In this document: positions 38,675-46,250 of the stretch, piece by piece
How positions within the stretch are numbered: the stretch's first letter is position 1
How the letters are laid out: every line of letters starts with the position of its first letter
Origin: Microbacterium oxydans
Lineage (GTDB): Bacteria; Actinomycetota; Actinomycetes; Actinomycetales; Microbacteriaceae
Reading direction: 5' to 3'
Assembly (NCBI RefSeq): GCF_000956405.1
Contig: NZ_JYIV01000023.1
Coordinates: 97,844-161,843, forward strand
DNA: 64,000 nt
The notes under the pieces: generated by a model
Told to the model about the DNA's origin: nothing
The model's input: the letters and a program-made list of their open reading frames with translations, nothing else
The model's database searches: none
Made by a program: the position numbers and the translations under genes

Positions 38675-39813
38675 GGCGCATCGTTGTAGCGAGCATGGTG
38701 CTCCTCGGTGCGGGTGCGATGAGCCTCGGCTGGGTCCTCGCTCGGAAGTTAACGTCGGCGGTCGGGTCTCGAACCTTCGACTTGAGGCTTCGAGATATCG
38801 AGACTGACGGGGATCGGCGTTTGCTGATTCTCGACCGCACTCGCTCCACGGCCGCGCCAGGCATATTCAGCCTGTGGTTCGAAACGGGGGAGTGGGTACG
38901 AGTCTCCGACGAAGTGATCGATCGAGGGCCTGGCCAGATCGCTCGGGTTGTGACGCACGCCGCGTCCGACCGACTCCCATCTCTGGGGGCATCCTTTTCG
39001 TGGAGCGGGATCTACTTCGATAGCCCCGCGGCAGCGGGCCTCAGCGTGCGGGAGGTCTTCGTCACTACGCCCGCGGGTCCGGCCCCGGCATGGCTCGCCG
39101 ACGGCGAGCACCGCGCGGCGACATGGGCGATTCACGTCCATGGCATGGGCGGGCGCCGACGAGGAACGCTGCGCGGTGTGCAGGTGACTGCTGAGCTTGG
39201 CTGGACGTCGCTCGTCGTCAGCTTCCGCAATGACGGTGAGGGGCCGAGCGTTGAGAAGGGTCGCTCAACGCTGGGCTACTCGGAGGCCGACGATGTCGAG
39301 GCTGCTGTCGACTATGCCGTCAAACAGGGCGCTGAGCGGATCGTTCTCTTTGGATGGTCGTTGGGCGCTGCCATTGCTCTGCGCGTTGCCGATCGGATGC
39401 GGTCTGCGGGGGTGATAACCGCGCTGGTACTGGACTCTCCAGTGCTCAGTTGGATCGAGGTGATCGAGGCCAATTGTGTACGAAGCGGACTGCCTGCTGT
39501 GGCGGGCCGTCTCTCGTTGCCCTGGTTGACGCTTGATCCGCTCGCTCGTATAGCCGGGCTGCCGGGGGCCGTTTCGCTTCGGGAGATGGACTGGATCGAG
39601 CGAGCCCGAGAACTCACCGTGCCGACTTTGATCCTGCACGGCGATCGGGACGATTCGGTCCCCCCTGCGGTGTCTCAAGCCCTCCGGGATCGCCGTCCTG
39701 GCTTCGTCGAACTAGTTGCGTTCGAGGCGGGCCATTCGCTGGCATGGAATTCTGACCCTGAGCGTTGGCGTTCGAGTGTCAGCGCCTGGCTATCAACAGC
39801 GGTCTTTGACTGA
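38671..39813 (+). CDS. Membrane-anchored alpha/beta-hydrolase of the control operon
   Basis: A 380-aa protein with an N-terminal signal-anchor (about residues 1-30) and a C-terminal alpha/beta-hydrolase (about 140-375). Oxyanion HVHGMGG, nucleophile elbow FGWSLGAAIAL (GxSxG), acid in LHGDRDDSVPP and histidine in EAGHSLAWNS are all present, so it should be active. The anchor suggests action at or outside the membrane, for example on a lipid, peptide ester or signal molecule. Coupled to the membrane-protein gene by ATGA. Substrate unknown. Confidence 0.8.
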   Translation: MRRIVVASMVLLGAGAMSLGWVLARKLTSAVGSRTFDLRLRDIETDGDRRLLILDRTRSTAAPGIFSLWFETGEWVRVSDEVIDRGPGQIARVVTHAASDRLPSLGASFSWSGIYFDSPAAAGLSVREVFVTTPAGPAPAWLADGEHRAATWAIHVHGMGGRRRGTLRGVQVTAELGWTSLVVSFRNDGEGPSVEKGRSTLGYSEADDVEAAVDYAVKQGAERIVLFGWSLGAAIALRVADRMRSAGVITALVLDSPVLSWIEVIEANCVRSGLPAVAGRLSLPWLTLDPLARIAGLPGAVSLREMDWIERARELTVPTLILHGDRDDSVPPAVSQALRDRRPGFVELVAFEAGHSLAWNSDPERWRSSVSAWLSTAVFD

Positions 39814-40019
39814 AGCAGAGCGATCTCCGTGCCTGCAGTTTGGCGTTTGATCATTCAGCGCGTGCGCGTTACCTAGCATCACCCCCTCAGCGCGGAGCAT
39901 ATGAGATGAGCCCGCGTGCATCTTCAGGCGCCTTGAGCTGGCGCACTGATCAGCTGTCACGCGTCTTGCAAGCGAGGCGCGCCGCCTGACTCGTCAGACG
40001 TCGGAGATAAAGTGCGGCC

Positions 40020-40868
40020 ATGACGAAGCGGCGACCCACACAGCAGCCTCAACCGACCGAAGGCAACGAATGGCTCAGGCGTCTGGACCGCATCTCGGAA
40101 GCGGTCGCTGCTTGGCGTAGGCGTGCGGAGGATCCAATGTCCTCTGAGCCGGGAAGCTCGCTCGCAGCCGATTCAGTCGACGGATTAAGTGTCGAGAACC
40201 CCGTCTGGTACTCGATGTGCATCTCCTCCGAGCACCTGGATTTCGCGATCAACGCCATGCGATCAACGAGCACGATGTACCCGACCGCCTACATGACCGT
40301 TGCGCGGACCGCATTCGTCGCGGCCGTGAACGCTGTGTGGGTCCTCGCGCCGCCAACACGGCAAGAACGTCGCGGGAGGGCGCTGAGGCTTCGTGCCGAC
40401 GACCTCCGTGTTCAGCTCACATCGTTCCGCGACATGCAGATCCCCGAGGGCAAACCCGAGGAGGCTCGCACCGGACTTCTGGAGCAGCTGCGCGAGCGGC
40501 AAGCCGACTTACAGAAGGTCGCTACTGCACTCGGAGTGCAAGAGGACGTCACGAAAATGCGATTCCATCAGACTGGAGCGATCGACTGGGTGGCGCAGCA
40601 CATGCACGGCGTAGATGACGACCTCCTAGTCGGTGCAACGCAGGCGATCTGGCGATCAGGCAGTGCGGCTGCCCACGCGCAGTACCACTTCGGCATCACG
40701 CGGCTTGACCGAAACGAGCTCGTACGCGAGGAATCGGGCGGTTCGATCGTGCGCCTCCGCGGTGACCTCGACAACGATGTCGGCCCCGCCATCGCAGCCG
40801 CAACCATGACCTTGAGCGAAGCATTCCGGCTATACGATCTCCGGCGCGTAGTACACGCTCGTCGCTGA
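40020..40868 (+). CDS. Unknown 282-aa protein
   Basis: No family recognised. The protein is helical with no TM segments. The N-terminal part is low-complexity (QQPQPTEGN), and GSAAAHAQYHFGITRLDRNELV near residue 220 has a histidine-containing helix like those in HEPN-type or similar phage-resistance proteins. That resemblance is weak. It is a single-gene unit between the control operon and an oppositely read membrane protein; the 206 bp before it hold no gene. Confidence 0.6.
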   Translation: MTKRRPTQQPQPTEGNEWLRRLDRISEAVAAWRRRAEDPMSSEPGSSLAADSVDGLSVENPVWYSMCISSEHLDFAINAMRSTSTMYPTAYMTVARTAFVAAVNAVWVLAPPTRQERRGRALRLRADDLRVQLTSFRDMQIPEGKPEEARTGLLEQLRERQADLQKVATALGVQEDVTKMRFHQTGAIDWVAQHMHGVDDDLLVGATQAIWRSGSAAAHAQYHFGITRLDRNELVREESGGSIVRLRGDLDNDVGPAIAAATMTLSEAFRLYDLRRVVHARR

Positions 40869-40995
40869 GTCCGGGAGTGATCGTGTCGACCTGCGAATTG
40901 CAGCCGCAACCGGGATCTATGTCGACACAGACAAAGCGCATGTCTGCAACCTGAGCAGATCGCTGACGGGTTGCGCTCGCCGCACTACTGGGGTG

Positions 40996-41874
40996 TCAAC
41001 GACGTCTTAGCAGCCAAGCAGGCGCTCGCCGAGCGCGAACTGCCGAGGACCGTATCCGCAGATTGCGACTAAGGGCCTTGACGGAGTCATCGCTCAGTGT
41101 GAGTTCTCTTGGTGCAACGCCCTTGATCGCTTTGAGGTGGCTTCCGACGACCTCGATGTCTTTGCCGATTCGCACGAGTGGGTCGACGGGCAACTCGATG
41201 CGCTTCTCGACATCGAGGTCAAGAACGAACGTCTCGCGGAACGGTCCTGGAGATGCAGTTCCCGTGTACTCGGTTTCGACCTCCCAGCGACGCGGGATTC
41301 CAGAGTCGTCTTGGAACAGCTCCGGCACGCGTCCGAGAAACCATATGTAGGAGTTGCCCGAGTTGAGCGTCGCGAAGTGCACCTCACCGTTGAAGGTCTC
41401 GTTTACATCGGCGAAGTGCTCGCTCATCATTCCGGGCTTGAAGAACGACTCTAGCGACGTGAATGGCGGACTCACGTTTAGCCGAACATCGCTTGCAGGA
41501 CTCACTCCGATATTTCGCACGGCGATGTAGAGCGTGCCCGTCGCCGCTGCACCACGATCCTTCTGAACGAAGCGACTAGCTTCCAGGGCAACCTGCACCC
41601 TGGGCCTGACGGCCTCAATGTTGACTTGGCGGGCCAACTCGTTCGAGGCGATCAATGCCTTGTTCGACTGATCGACCTGTCGAATCTGGTACCACGCGAA
41701 TCCCAATGCAACGAGAGCCGATGCCCCAAATGCGGCCTGCCATTCTTCGGCGGTCGGCATATCGGGGAACCTCCACCACGATCCCCAGATGGCGACGCTT
41801 GCAGAGAACAGCCCGAACGCCGCGACCACGACAGCAGCAACTGTCAGGACGATGCGCGCGGCCGGGGTCTTCAT
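40996..41874 (-). CDS. Unknown membrane-anchored protein (292 aa)
   Basis: Two N-terminal hydrophobic stretches (about residues 8-33, IVLTVAAVVVAAFGLFSASVAIWG; and 46-62, AAFGASALVALGFAWYQI) precede a soluble beta-rich domain (about 90-260; RNIGVSPASDVRLNVSPPF is like Ig-fold 'uncharacterised membrane-linked' domains). Function not recognised; it faces the relaxase gene, and the 73 bp between starts must hold both promoters. Confidence 0.6.
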   Translation of the reverse strand: MKTPAARIVLTVAAVVVAAFGLFSASVAIWGSWWRFPDMPTAEEWQAAFGASALVALGFAWYQIRQVDQSNKALIASNELARQVNIEAVRPRVQVALEASRFVQKDRGAAATGTLYIAVRNIGVSPASDVRLNVSPPFTSLESFFKPGMMSEHFADVNETFNGEVHFATLNSGNSYIWFLGRVPELFQDDSGIPRRWEVETEYTGTASPGPFRETFVLDLDVEKRIELPVDPLVRIGKDIEVVGSHLKAIKGVAPRELTLSDDSVKALSRNLRIRSSAVRARRAPAWLLRRR

Positions 41875-41947
41875 AGTCCAACTTTATCGACGGCGTGATG
41901 CGGGCCTTGCGATACCTTCGCGGGGTAGTCCTCGAACACCTACGAGC

Positions 41948-44900
41948 ATGACGGTTTCGATGCGCGTGATGAGCGCGGGGGACGGTTACAAGTACCTGCT
42001 ACGCACCGTCGCCTCCGGTGACGGGGACCGTTCCCTTTCAACACCTCTGACTCGCTACTACGCGGAGAAGGGCAGCCCGCCCGGCCGCTGGCTCGGCTCG
42101 GCTGTGACCGCGCTTGGTAGCGGTGCGATCACGGTGGGCGATCAAGTCACCGAGACTCAACTCCAGCTCCTGGTCGGCATGGGCCGTGACCCCGTGACCG
42201 GCGACCCACTCGGGTCCGCGTACCGGAACTATCCGACAGCAATCGAGCGTATCCAGAAGCGTACCGCCAAGCTCGACGGAGACCTCGGCGTGACCGAACG
42301 AGCAGAAGCGGTCGCTGCAATCGAGGCCGAGGAGCTGGCGAAGGGGTCGCGGAAGGCGGTTGCAGGCTTTGACTTCACGTTCTCGATTCCGAAGTCCGCG
42401 TCGGTGTTGTGGGCGGTGTCGGATTCGGGCACGCAATCGCTGATTGCGGGCGCGCACCACGCAGCGGTTGCGGAGATGGTTGCGTTCATGGAGCGGGAGG
42501 TTGCCGCAACCCGTGTCGGCGCGGTCGGCCGCAACGGGGCTGTTGCGCAGGTCGACGTGACTGGAATGATCGCGACCGCGTTCGATCACTACGACAGCAG
42601 AGCCGGCGACCCCCACCTTCACACACATGTCGTGATCTCGAACAAGGTGCAGACCGCTCACGACGGAAAGTGGCGGTCCCTCGACGGCCGTCCTCTGCAC
42701 GCTGCAACGGTTGCCCTGTCGGAACTGCATGAGGCTGTGTTCGCCGACCACCTCACCCGTGCCTTCGGCGTCGGATGGGAGGCTCGCGAGATGGGGCGTG
42801 ACCGAAACCCTGCGTGGGCGATCTCGGCGGTGCCAGAGAAGCTCGTGGTCGATTTCTCGTCGCGCTCGCGGCAGATCGAGCAAGAGAAGAACCGGCTGAT
42901 CGCCGAGTACGTCGAGCGCCACGGACGGCAACCCTCGCCGACCACCGTGATCAAGCTACGCGCACAGGCAACGCTCGCCACTCGTCCCGAGAAGCAAGTC
43001 CGCTCGCTGGCCGATCTCACCGCAGAGTGGCGCGCACGAGCGACCCACCTTCTCGGTGAAGACGCCACCACCTGGGCCCGCACCGTCACTGCGAACGACG
43101 CGCCTCTAGTGCTACGTGCCGACGATGTGCCGCTGGATGTTGTCGCGGAGCTCGGGCGCAGCGTCGTTGAGGCGGTGGGGGAGAAACGGTCGACCTGGCG
43201 TCGGTGGAACCTCACCGCCGAAGCCGCCCGCCAGACCATGCCCTACCGTTTCGCCACCACGAGGGATCGTGAAGCCATCGTCGGGATGGTCGTGGATGCC
43301 GCCGAAGCCGCCTCGCTGCGACTGACCCCGCCTGAGCTTGCGACCAGTCCCGCGGTGTTCCGCCGGCCTGATGGTACGAGCGCCTTCCATCCGAAGGCAT
43401 CCACGGTGTACACCTCAGAAGAACTCCTCGCCGCAGAAGACCGGCTCCTCGAGCGCGCGCGAAGTGCCACCGCGCCGACCGTGCCCATTGATGTCGTGCA
43501 GAAGGTGACCGACCGCCCCGTCCGTGAAGGGCGAATGCTTGGTGAGGATCAGGCCGCGGCGCTTGCGGCGGTGGCTGTGTCGGGGCGAGTAGTCGATGTG
43601 CTGGTCGGGCCCGCTGGGGCCGGGAAGACAACGGCCATGCGTGCACTTCGCACCGCGTGGGAGCGAGAGCACGGCCGCGGCAGCGTTGTCGGTCTCGCCC
43701 CGTCGGCGGTCGCAGCGCAGGTCCTCGCGGACGACCTCGGTATCACGACGGAGAACACCGCGAAATGGTGGGACACCCATCAGCGCACCGGCGCGACTTT
43801 CCGGAAGGGTCAGCTGGTCATCATCGACGAAGCCTCCCTGGCAGGCACGCTCTCCCTCGACCGGATCACCGCTCTGGCCGACCAGGCAGGAGCGAAGGTG
43901 CTGTTGGTGGGGGATTCGGCGCAACTCCAATCCGTCACCGCAGGTGGCGCGTTCTCCCTCCTCGTCCACGACCGCGACGACGCTCCCGAACTGGTCGACG
44001 TGCACCGGTTCGTGAACGAGTGGGAGAAGACCGCCTCGCTTGATCTCCGTCACGGCCGCACTGCAGCGATCGACATCTACGCCGACCACGACCGCATCAC
44101 CGGGGGTGACACTGAGGCGATGATTGACGCCGCTTACGCCGCCTGGCGCACCGACACCCTCGCCGGGATCGCGACCGTCCTGATCGCCGACTCCAACGAA
44201 TCCGTGCACGCCTTGAACCAGCGCGCCCGCGCAGACCTCATCCTCGACGGCACCGTGAATGCACTCCGCGAAGTCGAACTCCACGACACCTCCCGAGCCT
44301 CCATCGGCGACACGATCATCACCCGTCGCAACGATCGGCGCCTGAACTCTGGCCGCGGTTGGGTGCGCAACGGCGACCGATGGGTGGTCACCGGCGTTCG
44401 CGATGACGGCTCCCTCACTGTTCGCCGGGCAGGCATGCGTCCTGGTGGGTCAGTGGTGTTGCCGGTCGGGTATGTGGCTGACGATGTCGATCTCGGATAC
44501 GCGGTGACCGCGCACCGCGCACAGGGCATCACCACCAACACCGCCCACGTACTCGCCGATGCGAGCACTATAAGGGAGAACTTGTATGTCGCGATGACCC
44601 GCGGACGCCAAGCGAACCTCGTCTATGTCGCTACCGACCTGCCTGATGGTTCCCACGACGGGCCGCACCCTGCTGACAACCCCGACGCGACAGCGCGGAG
44701 TGTGCTCTACGGGGTGCTGCAGCACGTCGGCGCCGAACTCTCCGCGCACGAGACGATCACCGCCGAGCAAGAAACGTGGGGATCGGTGGCGCAGCTCGCG
44801 GCCGAGTACGAGACCATCGCGCAAGCCGCCCAGCACGACCGTTGGGCATCCCTGATCCGAAGCTCCGGTCTCACCCCGGACGAAGCCGAAGACACGATCC

Positions 44901-45499
44901 GCTCCGACACATTCGGAGCACTCACCGCAGAACTCCGCCGCGCGCAAGCCAACCACCACGATGTCGACGCGCTACTTCCGCGCCTCGCCAAAGCAAGAGG
45001 ATTCGGAGACGCGGACGACATTGCCGCCGTACTTCACCACCGCCTCGCGCGCGCCACCGACCGCCCTGCAGGATCAGGTCGTGGTCGTAGGGCTCCCCGT
45101 TTGATCGCAGGCCTGATCCCCGAAGCCGTCGGTCCTATGACAGCCGAGATGCAGAAGGCACTCACTGAGCGACGAGAACTGATCCGACAGCGCGCCGATG
45201 CAGTCCTGGACCAAGCCCTCCGGGAGGGAGAGGAGTGGGTGGTAGCGATCGGCAAGGAACCTGGCGTAGCGGAGGTGGCAGTGAGCTGGCGGCAGCAGGC
45301 GCGAACCATCGCAGCGTACCGCGACCGCTACGACATCACCGGGAACGAACCACTCGGTGCGGCACCGGACAGCGACGCGCAAAAGATCGACGCCGCACGA
45401 GCCAGCGCCGCGCTGGTGAGGATCAAGAGCAATACGCAGCCCACAGAGGAGACAACGCCACCCTCACCGAGGCGTACGGGCACCGGACGCGTGCTGTGA
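41948..45499 (+). CDS. MobF-family conjugative relaxase-helicase
   Basis: A 1,183-aa protein. Residues ~1-320 form the TrwC-type relaxase: the histidine triad is H223, H225 and H227 in GDPHLHTHVVIS, and an early Tyr pair (YKYL, TRYY) supplies the nucleophile. Residues ~530-900 form a RecD/TraI-like helicase with Walker A VGPAGAGKTT (K560), Walker B VIIDEASLAG and the late motif GYAVTAHRAQGIT. The C-terminal ~250 residues are helical. It nicks oriT, remains on the 5' end and unwinds the transferred strand. ATG 41948 is chosen because upstream codons belong to the opposite-strand gene. Confidence 0.92.
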   Translation: MTVSMRVMSAGDGYKYLLRTVASGDGDRSLSTPLTRYYAEKGSPPGRWLGSAVTALGSGAITVGDQVTETQLQLLVGMGRDPVTGDPLGSAYRNYPTAIERIQKRTAKLDGDLGVTERAEAVAAIEAEELAKGSRKAVAGFDFTFSIPKSASVLWAVSDSGTQSLIAGAHHAAVAEMVAFMEREVAATRVGAVGRNGAVAQVDVTGMIATAFDHYDSRAGDPHLHTHVVISNKVQTAHDGKWRSLDGRPLHAATVALSELHEAVFADHLTRAFGVGWEAREMGRDRNPAWAISAVPEKLVVDFSSRSRQIEQEKNRLIAEYVERHGRQPSPTTVIKLRAQATLATRPEKQVRSLADLTAEWRARATHLLGEDATTWARTVTANDAPLVLRADDVPLDVVAELGRSVVEAVGEKRSTWRRWNLTAEAARQTMPYRFATTRDREAIVGMVVDAAEAASLRLTPPELATSPAVFRRPDGTSAFHPKASTVYTSEELLAAEDRLLERARSATAPTVPIDVVQKVTDRPVREGRMLGEDQAAALAAVAVSGRVVDVLVGPAGAGKTTAMRALRTAWEREHGRGSVVGLAPSAVAAQVLADDLGITTENTAKWWDTHQRTGATFRKGQLVIIDEASLAGTLSLDRITALADQAGAKVLLVGDSAQLQSVTAGGAFSLLVHDRDDAPELVDVHRFVNEWEKTASLDLRHGRTAAIDIYADHDRITGGDTEAMIDAAYAAWRTDTLAGIATVLIADSNESVHALNQRARADLILDGTVNALREVELHDTSRASIGDTIITRRNDRRLNSGRGWVRNGDRWVVTGVRDDGSLTVRRAGMRPGGSVVLPVGYVADDVDLGYAVTAHRAQGITTNTAHVLADASTIRENLYVAMTRGRQANLVYVATDLPDGSHDGPHPADNPDATARSVLYGVLQHVGAELSAHETITAEQETWGSVAQLAAEYETIAQAAQHDRWASLIRSSGLTPDEAEDTIRSDTFGALTAELRRAQANHHDVDALLPRLAKARGFGDADDIAAVLHHRLARATDRPAGSGRGRRAPRLIAGLIPEAVGPMTAEMQKALTERRELIRQRADAVLDQALREGEEWVVAIGKEPGVAEVAVSWRQQARTIAAYRDRYDITGNEPLGAAPDSDAQKIDAARASAALVRIKSNTQPTEETTPPSPRRTGTGRVL

Positions 45500-45685
45500 A
45501 CTCGTCCAAGATGCTGATCCGGCTGCCACTTCCCAATGTCCGGAGTCCGATTTACAGTGGACTGTGTAAGCAAGGCGGCTTTCAAATATGTGTCGCCGTC
45601 TCCCCGAGCGTGACGGCATGATCGCCCAATTCGGGCAGTCCTTCAAGGTTCTTTGTCGTCAGATCCTTTGGAGAGGACTGCTGTC

Positions 45686-46036
45686 ATGATCCGTCCACTC
45701 TGAAACGCCAGCATCTATGCCCGGGGGTTCCTCCGCCGCTACATGCCCACCAACATCCTCCTCGATGCGATCCGCACAAGGCGAGGACTCAAGTGGGGCG
45801 TGCCCGCGATGCTCCTTGCGGGCCCGTACCTGCTTCTCGCGGGCATCTGTACCAACTCGCTCGCGGACGGCGGCCCTGGCTGGCTCAACCTACTGGTTTT
45901 CTTGCTCTGTTGGAACGCTCTCAAGTTCCTTGCGATTGGTCCCACCAGCCTCGTGCTTCTGACCAGAGCCCAGGTTGGCGAACACCGCCAGAGGCAGCGG
46001 GGTGAATCTGCCCACGTCTCGTCGGACTGCGGTTGA
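45686..46036 (+). pseudogene. Second copy of the small two-TM protein with an in-frame TGA
   Basis: From ATG 45686 the frame reads MIRPL and then TGA (45701-45703) where the copy at 17,964 has TGG (MIRSTW). After the stop the same frame continues NASIYARGFLRRYMPTNIL and the conserved RTRRGLKWGVPAMLLAGPYL. Thus either the gene is dead or it is now translated from ATG 45743 as a 97-aa form that keeps both TM segments. A GGAGAGG site precedes only the original start. It lies just after the relaxase gene, mirroring the intact copy near the left end. Confidence 0.75.
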
Positions 46037-46142
46037 CGATTAGGTGGCTCAACATCTCAAGCCACGGCGTGAGAGCAGTGCCCGTTAGTCTCGAAGGGCA
46101 CTGTGACAACCGCGATGTGACCAAGAACGTAGGGATGGCGAC

Positions 46143-46250
46143 ATGAGATCAGCCGTCGAGGGGCTCCGGATCGAAGGCAGGCTCGCGCCGCCGTCCATCG
46201 CCGAGTACACCCTGTCTTCATTCGAGCACATCGTCGGGCGTTCTCAGTGA
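46143..46250 (+). CDS. 35-aa ORF coupled to the CHAT gene
   Basis: A short ORF (ATG 46143, TGA 46248-46250). The last bases overlap the GTG start of the CHAT protein (GTGA), implying translational coupling. Residues 3-33 (SAVEGLRIEGRLAPP ... FEHIVGRSQ) vaguely resemble the LEG...P...L...ARGE pattern of VbhA-type antitoxins, but the match is weak. It may be a regulatory partner or only a leader peptide. No strong ribosome site is seen. Confidence 0.45.
   Translation: MRSAVEGLRIEGRLAPPSIAEYTLSSFEHIVGRSQ

Larger units (their letters stand above)
14962..46036. mobile_element. Integrative and conjugative element of the actinobacterial TraG/SCO6880/MobF type (right end not located)
   Basis: The span holds a complete set of ICE functions: tyrosine integrase and excisionase, dprA, SSB, coupling protein, VirB4-like ATPase, SCO6880, TrbL, pilin-like proteins, a muralytic enzyme, a TcpC-like protein, ParB-like protein, primase-polymerase, ArdC-like protein, an XRE/ImmA control operon and a MobF relaxase. 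The left edge is set by the nrd terminator and integrase. The right edge given is only the end of the recognisable transfer module; I found no direct repeat marking attL/attR, so accessory genes to the right may belong to the same element. Confidence 0.8.
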
